From an uncultured Collinsella sp. (lineage in GTDB: Bacteria; Actinomycetota; Coriobacteriia; Coriobacteriales; Coriobacteriaceae), in NCBI GenBank assembly GCA_900553415.1, contig USDH01000002.1, positions 1 through 38,787 of the forward strand: a DNA stretch of 38,787 bases, written 5' to 3'. Made by a program: the position numbers and the translations under genes. Under the pieces are notes generated by a model. It was not told where the DNA came from. It saw only the letters and a program-made list of their open reading frames with translations, and searched no databases. Each line of letters opens with the position of its first letter. Within the stretch, counting starts at the first letter, position 1. Shown piece by piece: positions 23,584 through 31,518 of this stretch.

Positions 23584-26500
23584 CTAGCGCTTCTTTGGGA
23601 TCGACCTAAGGCGAGCGAACCATAAGGCTGCGGCACCCGAGGTCAGAAGCGCGGTGATGCAGGCGGCGATGGGAACTGATCCTGTTGCCGGTAGGTCCTG
23701 CGGTAGGGTACAGCGTTGAATGACACGGTCCTCGTCATGTGACTCAAGTTTATCGCCGCCGCCGTTGCGGCAAAGATCGACGCGTGCGCTGTTGGTGAGT
23801 GCAGTTTGGGGTGTGTAAGCCGACGTTGCCTGCATGTGCACGACTGCGCCCCGAGCATCTGTGCCAAGGATTGCTTTGGCATCGTCAAGGTCGTCGTGCT
23901 CATCTTTGAGATCATCGCGGGTCCAAGAATCCACATCGCTTCGAGTCGTAAAGTCGGCGGCTACTGCACCGTATTCAATGCGAATGCCCGTTACGACGGT
24001 ATTGGATGCAAGGTCAAGTTCTTTCGCCTCGAGTGTGGTGGATTCCGTGGTCGAGACATCCGCCTTCCAGAGGTGCCAGCCGTCGTAATCGACGAGGCGG
24101 CAATCCTCACCCAGACTCTCTTTTACTTCGTCGGACTCAAGCCAAGGATTTTCGTGCCCATCGTCAAGCGTCGCGTTTGCCGGCCCATCGGCGTCTGTCG
24201 AGTCCAACGGCGTCGTGCGATACCACACGTTGCACAGACCGTTGAGGTCGCCGATGGCGACGGGGGTTTCGATTGAGACGAATCTCGCCGTGCCGTCTTT
24301 GGCACACTCAAGATCATCGGTAATCGTAAACTCATCAACCCAGGTAGCTGAATCGTTTCGAGCGTCGATGGTATAGGAGAAAAGTCCGTCCGTATTGGTT
24401 TGCGTCGCGGCGCGATTTTTACCATCGCCGTTGGCCAGCAGACCCTTCCCGATAGGTTGGACAAGTTCCTGACGCTTGTCGACCTGTCCTTTGATCTCGA
24501 TGGGCGCATCCTTCATCGCGACGGATTGGACTTCTCCCGTATCCTTTATTTCAAACGTTATCTCCTCGGCAAGGTCATAGGTCCGCGGAGACATCGTTTC
24601 GCGCAACGAGTAGGTGCCGGGTGCAAGATGTTCGATGCGGTGCGGCTTGTCGGATGAGGTCCAGGAGTCTATTTCGGTTTTATCGGGACCATATAAGGTG
24701 AGTTGTGCGCCTTTCACTTCCTGCTCTCCGCTTGCATCGACCTTGGAGATACCAACCTTGGTGTAATTGTCGGATACGTTAAGCCGTGCTTCCACAACGG
24801 GTGTTTTCTGGTCGGCATAGGTAAGGTCGACGATATGGGTTGTCTGATCGAGTAAGAAGCCGGTCGGCGCTTGAGTCTCGACAACCTCGTAGCGTGCGGT
24901 GCCAGATCCCAGCGGGAGGTCGTCCGCGCGTGCTTCTCCAGTTTCATCCGTTGTGACGGTAGCGACAGTCTCACCGTCGAGCGCGGCAATGCTACCGTCG
25001 GGGCGCACGATATCACCCGAGGCACGGATCTCAAAGATGGCGCCCGCGAGGCTGCTGCCGTCTACGGCATCGGTTTTAACGATCCTGATGTTTCCGGTCG
25101 CGGCGTGGTCATAATACGAGGCGATTACAACGGGCGTTAGGTTCATGTCGGCGGGTATGTTTATCTCGATCTCTTTGCCGACAAGATAGGGCTCTTTGGC
25201 CGAAGTTTCGCGTACATAATAGGTGCCCGGCACGAGCGATTCGGGCAGTGTGACGGTCCCGGTCGCGTCAGTCGTAAAGGTGTCCATTACGTTATGTGCT
25301 GGATACCAGCAAGTTTGTGAGACAGGTTTGTGATTGCTGTCGAGGAGTTGGAAGGTGAATCCGGCTAGGGGAACAGAAGCGCCTGTTTGGGCATCGCGTT
25401 TTACAATCTGGAGATGCGTCGACAGAGCGTGGTTGTCCACGATATATTGAAGCTCGGCGCCGTCGGAAATCTGATTGGCCCCGACGGTCCATTCCCCTGC
25501 ACGTTTAAAACCCTCGGGGACGGTTTCCGGAACCTCGCGAACCGTGTAGCCGGCGCGGTCGTATGGGATGGCTCCGTGGACACCGCCAGGCCGCTTGCCT
25601 GCGCCGAACCATGCTTCGGGCTGATCTTTGGTGGAGGCAAAGCCATAGATGTTTGTGGTCAGTGTGCCAACAACCTGCTGAGAGCTGTTGCTGACAACCT
25701 CAAAGACAACACCTCCTGCCGGCTGCTCCAGGCCGGATTGATCGCTATTGCCGTAGTCCTTGAATTTGGAAATCTCAAGGTCAAACGCAATGGGGATATC
25801 GGAAACTCGCGATTCGATCTCGACCACGCCTGAATCACCGAGCTGGTCGGCTCCAACGGTATAGGACCAGCTGTCGTTGGCTGGCAGGTAGCCCTCGGGG
25901 GCTTTTGACTCATAGATGGTAAAGGTTCCTAGGGGGACATCGGTGAGGGTAGCTCGACCGCTTTCATCGGTTGTGAGGGTTTGCGCCCATCCGGGGGTGG
26001 ATTGCGACACGCACGTGAACTCTGCTCCCGCAAGTGAAGCTCCAGCCTGGGGTCCGGCATTCGTCGCGGCATCGAGTTTTACGACATGCAGGGTGATGGT
26101 GCCGGGTTGTTCATCAACGGCGACCTGTCCACCGTCATTCCCCGCGGTAAAGGCGATGCGATCACGACGGGGGACATAGCCGGCCGGCGCCTTTGTTTCA
26201 ACTAGGTAGTATGCCGTGTTGGGCAGAAGTGCTGCCTGCGCTCGACCGTTGCTGTCCATCTGGATGGTGCCGACACGCGCGCCGCTGGCGCTCTCAAAAA
26301 CATCGAATGTTGCCCCGGTAAACTGATAGGTATTGTTTCCGCTGGTAATAACGGTGCTAGCAGACTGCTTTTGGAAGGAAACAGAGACCGCCGGCAGTAC
26401 ATAGAGCATGTCTTGACGTTTGCTGCCGCCCGATACGGCTCCTAGATAGCGCCGCGCGCGGTGCGGAGCGGCTTTGATGCTTCCTGATTTTGCGCTGTCG

Positions 26501-27015
26501 TGGAGCCACCGCGCAGCCGCCACGACTTCATTGTCGGCGGTAAAGTGCCCACTCTTGGTTTTGCCCTGAGCGGTCGTGTAGGAGTAGGTGCCGTCGACAT
26601 GGGTAGTGCCGTTGAGCATCCATACGGCAAGCTGGGTGGCGGCGCGGGCGCGATCGGGTGAAAGATGGTAACCGCCAAACGACGCGGCGGTAGGATATCC
26701 GTGACAAACGATTGCTGCGAACTCGTCGTCGAGCCACACCCAGCCTTGATCAAAGTTGAGCCATGGGCCGCCCGGCTTGGTGGGGCCGGGACGCTCCTGG
26801 TTCATGCAGTAGGCAATCGAGGCGTCTTGAGCTTCATACTTGCCGATAAAGAAGGGCCCACAATTATCGCTGATAGTGCGGAAGCCGAGCTGGTCGTAGC
26901 CATCGACGGCAAATGCGGCTCCCGGTGCCAGGCAGCCGAAAAGCAGGAAGAGGAGCAGGAGCAGCGGACCTGTTGCGATTGCGCTGTGGACAGAGTGCGT
27001 GGGTGCGTTGGACAT
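23584..27015 (-). CDS. LPXTG-anchored thioester/CnaB-repeat adhesin
   Basis: A 1143-residue cell-wall surface protein. A signal peptide ends around AFA-36. Residues 40-200 resemble a thioester domain: AYCMNQ with C70, and TQLAVW with Q128, the Cys-Gln pair that forms an internal thioester for covalent host attachment in other Gram-positive adhesins. Roughly six SpaA/CnaB-type repeats follow, each with a Lys near its start (for example IVKTDA, ISKVDA) and an E in YxVxETxAPxG. These are the residues of intramolecular isopeptide bonds. A final non-repeat domain precedes LPATG (1108-1112), a hydrophobic segment and the basic tail PKKR, the sortase signal. The ATG at 27015 has AAGGAG upstream. No sortase is in the window. 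The 254 bases upstream hold no visible gene. Confidence 0.93.
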   Translation of the reverse strand: MSNAPTHSVHSAIATGPLLLLLFLLFGCLAPGAAFAVDGYDQLGFRTISDNCGPFFIGKYEAQDASIAYCMNQERPGPTKPGGPWLNFDQGWVWLDDEFAAIVCHGYPTAASFGGYHLSPDRARAATQLAVWMLNGTTHVDGTYSYTTAQGKTKSGHFTADNEVVAAARWLHDSAKSGSIKAAPHRARRYLGAVSGGSKRQDMLYVLPAVSVSFQKQSASTVITSGNNTYQFTGATFDVFESASGARVGTIQMDSNGRAQAALLPNTAYYLVETKAPAGYVPRRDRIAFTAGNDGGQVAVDEQPGTITLHVVKLDAATNAGPQAGASLAGAEFTCVSQSTPGWAQTLTTDESGRATLTDVPLGTFTIYESKAPEGYLPANDSWSYTVGADQLGDSGVVEIESRVSDIPIAFDLEISKFKDYGNSDQSGLEQPAGGVVFEVVSNSSQQVVGTLTTNIYGFASTKDQPEAWFGAGKRPGGVHGAIPYDRAGYTVREVPETVPEGFKRAGEWTVGANQISDGAELQYIVDNHALSTHLQIVKRDAQTGASVPLAGFTFQLLDSNHKPVSQTCWYPAHNVMDTFTTDATGTVTLPESLVPGTYYVRETSAKEPYLVGKEIEINIPADMNLTPVVIASYYDHAATGNIRIVKTDAVDGSSLAGAIFEIRASGDIVRPDGSIAALDGETVATVTTDETGEARADDLPLGSGTARYEVVETQAPTGFLLDQTTHIVDLTYADQKTPVVEARLNVSDNYTKVGISKVDASGEQEVKGAQLTLYGPDKTEIDSWTSSDKPHRIEHLAPGTYSLRETMSPRTYDLAEEITFEIKDTGEVQSVAMKDAPIEIKGQVDKRQELVQPIGKGLLANGDGKNRAATQTNTDGLFSYTIDARNDSATWVDEFTITDDLECAKDGTARFVSIETPVAIGDLNGLCNVWYRTTPLDSTDADGPANATLDDGHENPWLESDEVKESLGEDCRLVDYDGWHLWKADVSTTESTTLEAKELDLASNTVVTGIRIEYGAVAADFTTRSDVDSWTRDDLKDEHDDLDDAKAILGTDARGAVVHMQATSAYTPQTALTNSARVDLCRNGGGDKLESHDEDRVIQRCTLPQDLPATGSVPIAACITALLTSGAAALWFARLRSIPKKR

Positions 27016-27269
27016 GGCTGCTCCTTATCCTTCGTGCGCCGCACGGGGAGGCTGCGACGCGTAGGATGAGGCTACCCCCGAGGTTCATGCGGGTAAGTAC
27101 CGGAGCCTGACCAAAAGCTTGCCCAATTCCTGACAAATTGAGCTCAAATACAACAATCAAGCAAAAGCGCAGGTAGAAGATAAGGGGAACAGGAAGTCAA
27201 AGGTCCTCGTCTCCACAATTGACGCGATTTTCAAACGAATCTCCACAGCTAAAACAAGCATCGCCACCC

Positions 27270-27299
27270 TTGTATCGAACAAGACAACCGCGTTATACT
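27270..27299 (+). promoter_or_regulatory. Promoter of tRNA-Gly
   Basis: A -35-like TTGTAT (27270-27275) and a -10 TATACT (27294-27299) are 18 bases apart and end 13 bases before the tRNA. Confidence 0.65.
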
Positions 27300-27312
27300 A
27301 TCCCCCACATAT

Positions 27313-27387
27313 GCGGGCATCGCCAAGTGGTAAGGCATCAGCTTCCCAAGCTGACACTCGCGGGTTCGAGTCCCGTTGCCCGCTCCA
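27313..27387 (+). tRNA. tRNA-Gly (anticodon CCC)
   Basis: A complete cloverleaf. The acceptor GCGGGCA pairs with TGCCCGC. The anticodon stem TCAGC/GCTGA holds the loop TTCCCAA. The T-arm is CGGGTTCGAGTCCCG with the invariant TTCGA, the discriminator base is T, and CCA is encoded (27385-27387). Confidence 0.97.
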
Positions 27388-27399
27388 GTTAAGAGCACA

Positions 27400-27431
27400 A
27401 GCACGGCACCATCACGGTGCCGTGCTTTTTT
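27400..27431 (+). terminator. Terminator after tRNA-Gly
   Basis: AGCACGGCACC pairs perfectly with GGTGCCGTGCT, followed by a run of T (27426-27431). Confidence 0.9.
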
Positions 27432-27442
27432 CAATAAAGCGC

Positions 27443-27579
27443 CGGGACTCGAACCCGACAGGGTACGAGCGTTAAATAAACGCGAAGCGTTTATAGCGAG
27501 CAGGCGAAGGCGCCGGCAGGCGCCTGAAGCCGGTGCGGATTTGCGAAGCAAATACGCGGACGTCCTCTCGGCCGCTCCA
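27443..27579 (+). repeat. Post-tRNA mini-hairpin cassette A
   Basis: A non-coding stretch after tRNA-Gly. It opens with CGGGACTCGAACCCG (27443-27457), the exact reverse complement of the tRNA-Gly T-arm (27361-27375). Mini-hairpins follow: an 8-bp stem with a GAA loop (27476-27494), GGCGCC-GGCA-GGCGCC (27509-27524), and ATTTGC-GAA-GCAAAT (27539-27553). It ends in CCGCTCCA, the last eight bases of the tRNA. The core GCGAAGC occurs twice. A related cassette follows tRNA-Lys at 36174-36308. I do not know a named element of this form. Confidence 0.6.
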
Positions 27580-27681
27580 ATTCCAAAATGTTAGGTTCAT
27601 GCCTGCTGCCCATACTTGCACCTGCGCACGGTACAATGGTTGGGTTACGACCAACGTGCCAATAACCAAAAAGGAGCCGCT

Positions 27682-29028
27682 ATGATCGATCGCTATACCC
27701 GCCCGGAGATGGGACACATCTTCTCCCTCGAGAACAAGTACGCCATTTGGCAGGAAATCGAGGTTCTGGCCTGCGAGGCCCAGGCGGAGCTCGGCAAGAT
27801 CGGTATTTCCAAAGACGAGGCCCAGTGGATCCGCGACCATGCCAACTTTGAGAAGGCGAAGGTCGATGAGATCGAGGAAGTCACGCGCCACGACGTCATT
27901 GCCTTCCTGACCAACATGAAGGAATACATCGATGCCGATGTTCCCGCGGGCGACCCCAAGCCCAGCCGCTGGGTTCACTATGGCATGACCAGCTCCGATC
28001 TGGGCGACACGGCCCTGTGCTACCAGCTCACCCAGGCCTGCGACCTGATCATCGAGGACGTCAAGAAGCTCGGCGAGATTTGCAAGCGTCGCGCTTTCGA
28101 GGAGCGCAATACGCTCTGTGCCGGCCGCACTCATGGCATCCACGCCGAGCCGATGACCTTCGGCATGAAGTTTGGCTCTTGGGCCTGGGAGCTCAAGCGC
28201 GATCTGGATCGTCTTGAGGACGCCCGCAAGAATGTTGCCTTCGGTGCCATCTCCGGTGCCGTCGGCACCTACAGCTCCATCGAGCCGTTTGTCGAGGAAT
28301 ATGTCTGCGAGCACCTGGGCCTGGTTCACGACCCGCTGTCCACGCAGGTTATTAGCCGCGATCATCACGCCTACCTCGCCGGCGTTCTTGCCACCACCGC
28401 GGCCACTTGTGAGCGCATCGCTACCGAGGTTCGCAATCTGCAGAAGACCGATACGCTCGAGGCCGAGGAGCCGTTCCGTAAGGGTCAAAAGGGCAGCTCC
28501 GCCATGCCACACAAGCGCAACCCCATCACCATGGAGAAGGTCTGCGGCCTGTCGCGCGTCGTGAAGGCCAACGCGCAGGTTGCCTTCGACAACGTCGCCC
28601 TGTGGCACGAGCGTGACATTTCGCACTCCTCTGCCGAGCGCGTCGCCCAGGCCGATAGCTTCATCGCGCTCGACCACATGTTCCAGTGCCTCATTCGCGT
28701 TATCGACGGCCTGCAGCTGTACCCTGCCCGCATGATGGCCAACCTCAATAAGACCCGCGGCCTCATCTTCTCCTCCAAGGTGCTGCTCGCCCTCGTCGAC
28801 ACGGGCATCACCCGCGAGGACGCGTACGCCATTGTGCAGGAGAACGCCATGGCAACCTGGCACGAGGTACAGGATTGTGTCTCCGGCCCTACCTTTAAGG
28901 AGCGTCTCGAGGCTGACCCGCGCTGCACCGTCAGCCAGGAGAAGCTCGACGAGATTTTTGATCCGTGGGACTTCCTCACCCGCATCGATACGGTCTTCGA
29001 TCGCCTGGAGCAGCTGAGCTTCGAGTAG
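27682..29028 (+). CDS. purB: Adenylosuccinate lyase
   Basis: A 448-residue enzyme of the fumarase/aspartase superfamily. It acts twice in purine synthesis: SAICAR to AICAR, and adenylosuccinate to AMP, releasing fumarate. The superfamily signature GSSAMPHKRNP is near residue 272, and GRTHGIHAEP and TSSDLGDT are the other active-site segments. ATG 27682 was chosen because AAGGAG (27671-27676) lies five bases upstream; the open frame further left runs out of the mini-hairpin cassette. A good -10 (TACAAT, 27632-27637) suggests its own promoter. purC, for the preceding pathway step, lies 4 kb downstream on the same strand but not in the same operon. Confidence 0.96.
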   Translation: MIDRYTRPEMGHIFSLENKYAIWQEIEVLACEAQAELGKIGISKDEAQWIRDHANFEKAKVDEIEEVTRHDVIAFLTNMKEYIDADVPAGDPKPSRWVHYGMTSSDLGDTALCYQLTQACDLIIEDVKKLGEICKRRAFEERNTLCAGRTHGIHAEPMTFGMKFGSWAWELKRDLDRLEDARKNVAFGAISGAVGTYSSIEPFVEEYVCEHLGLVHDPLSTQVISRDHHAYLAGVLATTAATCERIATEVRNLQKTDTLEAEEPFRKGQKGSSAMPHKRNPITMEKVCGLSRVVKANAQVAFDNVALWHERDISHSSAERVAQADSFIALDHMFQCLIRVIDGLQLYPARMMANLNKTRGLIFSSKVLLALVDTGITREDAYAIVQENAMATWHEVQDCVSGPTFKERLEADPRCTVSQEKLDEIFDPWDFLTRIDTVFDRLEQLSFE

Positions 29029-29054
29029 GTTCGGGCATAACGTTAGCTTTTTAG

Positions 29055-29092
29055 GGCGCTTTGCTGGTAATGTGTGTTGCCGGCAAAGCGCC
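29055..29092 (+). terminator. Possible terminator after purB
   Basis: GGCGCTTTGC pairs perfectly with GCAAAGCGCC across an 18-base loop that can pair partly itself. There is no clear T-run, so it may be a processing or attenuating hairpin instead. Confidence 0.45.
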
Positions 29093-29156
29093 TCGTTGCA
29101 TTTAGGGAAAGACGGGGATAATAGTCGTCTCGAATAACATTCTGAGAGGGGATCGC

Positions 29157-29420
29157 ATGATTTCGTTTGATTACAAGCCTCAGGGCGTGTGTGCTCGTAA
29201 TATTCACCTTGACCTTTCCGATGACGGCAACAAGGTGATGGGCGTTGAGTTTACCGGCGGCTGCGACGGCAATCTCAAGGCTATCTCCAAGCTGGTCGAG
29301 GGTGCTCCTGCCGATCGGGTAATCGAGGTCCTCGCCGGTAATACCTGCGGTATGAAAAAGACCTCTTGCGCCGATCAGCTTACGCGCGCTATCGAGGCCG
29401 CTCGCGCCGAGATCGCCTAA
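29157..29420 (+). CDS. TSCPD-domain protein (TIGR03905-like), function unknown
   Basis: An 87-residue protein resembling the small TSCPD-domain family. The segments GVCARNIHLDLS, GCDGNLKAISKLVEG and GNTCGMKKTSCADQLTRAI are the family blocks, with four conserved cysteines that could bind metal. The same domain occurs at the C-terminus of some ribonucleotide reductases, but no function is established for the stand-alone proteins as far as I know. ATG 29157 follows GAGAGGGG. Its stop codon overlaps the start of the lipoprotein gene by one base (TAATG), so the two are coupled. Confidence 0.8.
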   Translation: MISFDYKPQGVCARNIHLDLSDDGNKVMGVEFTGGCDGNLKAISKLVEGAPADRVIEVLAGNTCGMKKTSCADQLTRAIEAARAEIA

Positions 29421-30631
29421 TGGGTATCGCCGATCACATCAAGAACGGAATATCGCGTCGCGGCTTTGTACTCGGTGGGGCTGCCGCGGGCGCTGCCACG
29501 GTGCTTGCCGGATGCTCGAAAAAACCGGGTACCAGCGATGATGCCGCCGGCGAGCCGCAGGTTATCAAGGACGATTCCAAAATCATCTCGATTACGGATG
29601 AGTACGAGGCGGTCGACATCGATCTTGAGCCGGCGGCGTCGTGGACGCTGCCTCTGGGTACGCTGCTGTACTACTGCGACGGCGATTACGCCGCGGCGAT
29701 GATGGCGCCCGCATCGGCACTGCACGCCAACACACTCGGTGTGCTTAACCTGGGCGATGGCTCGCTTACCACATTAATCGAGGATCCTATCGAGGGCACG
29801 GGATATGCATTCTACGATGTCCGTGCCGGCGACGGCGTATTCGCGTGGGTCGAGATGAACTTTGCCAATTCATCGTGGAAACTCTACGCTCAAAATCTGT
29901 CGGGCGCTTCGCTCTCTGGCGACGTGGCTGAGCTCGATCGAGGTGGCAAGGACTATGATCCGCCACTGTTTACGGCGTTCGGGTCATCAGTCATCTGGTA
30001 TAAAATGCCTTCGGCAGGCGGCAATAAAACGAGTAGTGATTCGTTTTGCTATCGTCGCTCGCTTGATGAATCCAAGGCCGAGACAATTTGGAAATCGACG
30101 GGCCGCTTTGCATCGGCCCCGCGTGCGAGCGACGGCATTTTGACCATCTCGCCGCGTGTCCGCAACGACGAAGGCGTCTACTATGGCATAACGGCAATCG
30201 ATCTGACCGACGGCAACAACACCAAACGTGCCCAGCTAGTCCTTCCCTCGTCAGTCTCGCCTTTCGAGGCCGTATATATGGGCGATACCTTCGTGTTTTC
30301 TATCGAGGCGACCTATAGTGGCGTGGGCAGCTTGGGCAACATGGGCACGTATATCGGTAATGAGGGAGGGCCGTACCTCTTCCTGTCACGCGAACCGCTC
30401 GCATGTGCGGCTGGCAAGAAGAATAAATACCTTGTTAAGGTGCAGGCATCGCATTTCCTGATCGACACCTCTGCCAAGACCTATGGCTCGCTGCTGTCGC
30501 CCGACCGCGCTTTGGAGTATGGCGATTATCCAGCTACGGCGGGAAAATCGGACTCATTCCTTACGTACGCCACGGTGCGCAACAGCCAGGGTATACCAGA
30601 GACGGTCACTGCACGCCTATTCTCTCTTTAA
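29420..30631 (+). CDS. Tat-exported lipoprotein, beta-propeller-like, function unknown
   Basis: A 403-residue exported protein. The N-terminus has a twin-arginine motif SRRGFVLGG (residues 12-20) followed by a hydrophobic stretch and the lipobox LAGC, so it is probably folded in the cytoplasm, exported by Tat and lipid-anchored at Cys-32. The mature part has repeated strand-turn segments (GDGVFAWVEMNF, SDGILTISPRV, MGDTFVFSIEATYSG) suggesting a beta-propeller, though I cannot assign a family. ATG 29420 overlaps the stop of the TSCPD gene, which points to co-translation. The Tat signal hints at cofactor binding or fast folding (inference). Confidence 0.82.
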   Translation: MGIADHIKNGISRRGFVLGGAAAGAATVLAGCSKKPGTSDDAAGEPQVIKDDSKIISITDEYEAVDIDLEPAASWTLPLGTLLYYCDGDYAAAMMAPASALHANTLGVLNLGDGSLTTLIEDPIEGTGYAFYDVRAGDGVFAWVEMNFANSSWKLYAQNLSGASLSGDVAELDRGGKDYDPPLFTAFGSSVIWYKMPSAGGNKTSSDSFCYRRSLDESKAETIWKSTGRFASAPRASDGILTISPRVRNDEGVYYGITAIDLTDGNNTKRAQLVLPSSVSPFEAVYMGDTFVFSIEATYSGVGSLGNMGTYIGNEGGPYLFLSREPLACAAGKKNKYLVKVQASHFLIDTSAKTYGSLLSPDRALEYGDYPATAGKSDSFLTYATVRNSQGIPETVTARLFSL

Positions 30632-30690
30632 GCTTAGAGGGGTTAAAAAGGCGCCAACAGGGGAATAAACGCGTTGTAATTGTGAGTACC

Positions 30691-30729
30691 GCCCGCCGAG
30701 CTGCCGCGTCATAGCGGCATCCGGCGGGC
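30691..30729. other. Strong GC-rich hairpin upstream of the two-component genes
   Basis: GCCCGCCG (30691-30698) pairs with CGGCGGGC (30722-30729), and an inner GCCGC/GCGGC stem extends it. No T-run follows. It could end the lipoprotein transcript or be a regulatory structure. Confidence 0.5.
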
Positions 30730-30784
30730 TCAGGTGCGTTAAAATGGGCTTGTTCTTAGCTAATTGAGACAGGGGGGCCGTGTT

Positions 30785-31507
30785 ATGGCTTCAGATGCAA
30801 AAAAGATTCTGCTGGTCGAGGATGAGAAGGCAATCCGTGACGCCGTCGCTGCCTATCTCGAGCGCGAAGGCTACTGGGTTGTGGGCGTCGGCGACGGCCA
30901 GTCCGCGATCGAGGAGTTCGAGAAGCATCAGTTCGACCTGGTCGTGCTCGACCTTATGCTCCCCAAGATTCCCGGCGAGCGCGTTTGCCGCACCATTCGC
31001 GATACCTCGGATGTCCCCATCATCATGCTGACGGCTAAGGGCGAGATCGAGGACCGTATTATCGGTCTTGAGCTCGGCGCCGACGACTATCTGATTAAGC
31101 CGTTCTCGCCGCGCGAGCTTGTCGCGCGCGTACGCGCCTTGTTCCGCCGTGCCCATCAGGCCGACGAGCCCGCCGTCGAGGTGCTCGACTTCGGCGATCT
31201 GGTCATCGATATCTCGGGCCACAAGATCTTGGTCGAGGGCAAGGAAGTTGATCTGACGGCTTCCGAGTTCAAGCTGCTCACCACGCTTGCCCGCCATCCC
31301 GGCCGTGTGTATAACCGCATGGAGCTGGTCGAGAAAGTGCTCGGGTATGACTTTGAGGGCTATGAGCGCACCATCGATAGCCACGTGAAGAACCTTCGCG
31401 CCAAGCTAGGCGATGATCCCAAGAAGCCCAAGTGGCTCTACACCGTCCATGGTGTCGGCTATCGCTTCGAGGCTCCGGCCAAGACCGATAAGTCGGACGA
31501 GAAATAG
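30785..31507 (+). CDS. OmpR/PhoB-family response regulator
   Basis: A 240-residue regulator. The receiver domain has acidic residues in LVEDE, phospho-acceptor D56 in VVLDLMLP, and K104 in LIKPF. The C-terminal winged-helix DNA-binding domain contains LTASEFKLLTTLARHPGRVY and the ERTIDSHVKNLRAKLGDD recognition region. ATG 30785 is preferred to a TTG 21 bases upstream because the G-rich Shine-Dalgarno lies between them. It is 11 bases before the cognate histidine kinase gene. The target genes and signal cannot be read from the sequence. Confidence 0.93.
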   Translation: MASDAKKILLVEDEKAIRDAVAAYLEREGYWVVGVGDGQSAIEEFEKHQFDLVVLDLMLPKIPGERVCRTIRDTSDVPIIMLTAKGEIEDRIIGLELGADDYLIKPFSPRELVARVRALFRRAHQADEPAVEVLDFGDLVIDISGHKILVEGKEVDLTASEFKLLTTLARHPGRVYNRMELVEKVLGYDFEGYERTIDSHVKNLRAKLGDDPKKPKWLYTVHGVGYRFEAPAKTDKSDEK

Positions 31508-31518
31508 GGAAATCACAT

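Noticed and set aside
27249..27551. A 100-codon minus-strand frame over tRNA-Gly
   Set aside because: It is the translated complement of the tRNA and its hairpin cassette. Frames of this type are common annotation artefacts over tRNA genes.
27472..28863. A 463-codon open frame on the minus strand
   Set aside because: Antisense to purB, which has complete family signatures and a good start.
29029..29156. A riboswitch upstream of the TSCPD gene
   Set aside because: Only one simple hairpin is present; no recognisable aptamer core was found.
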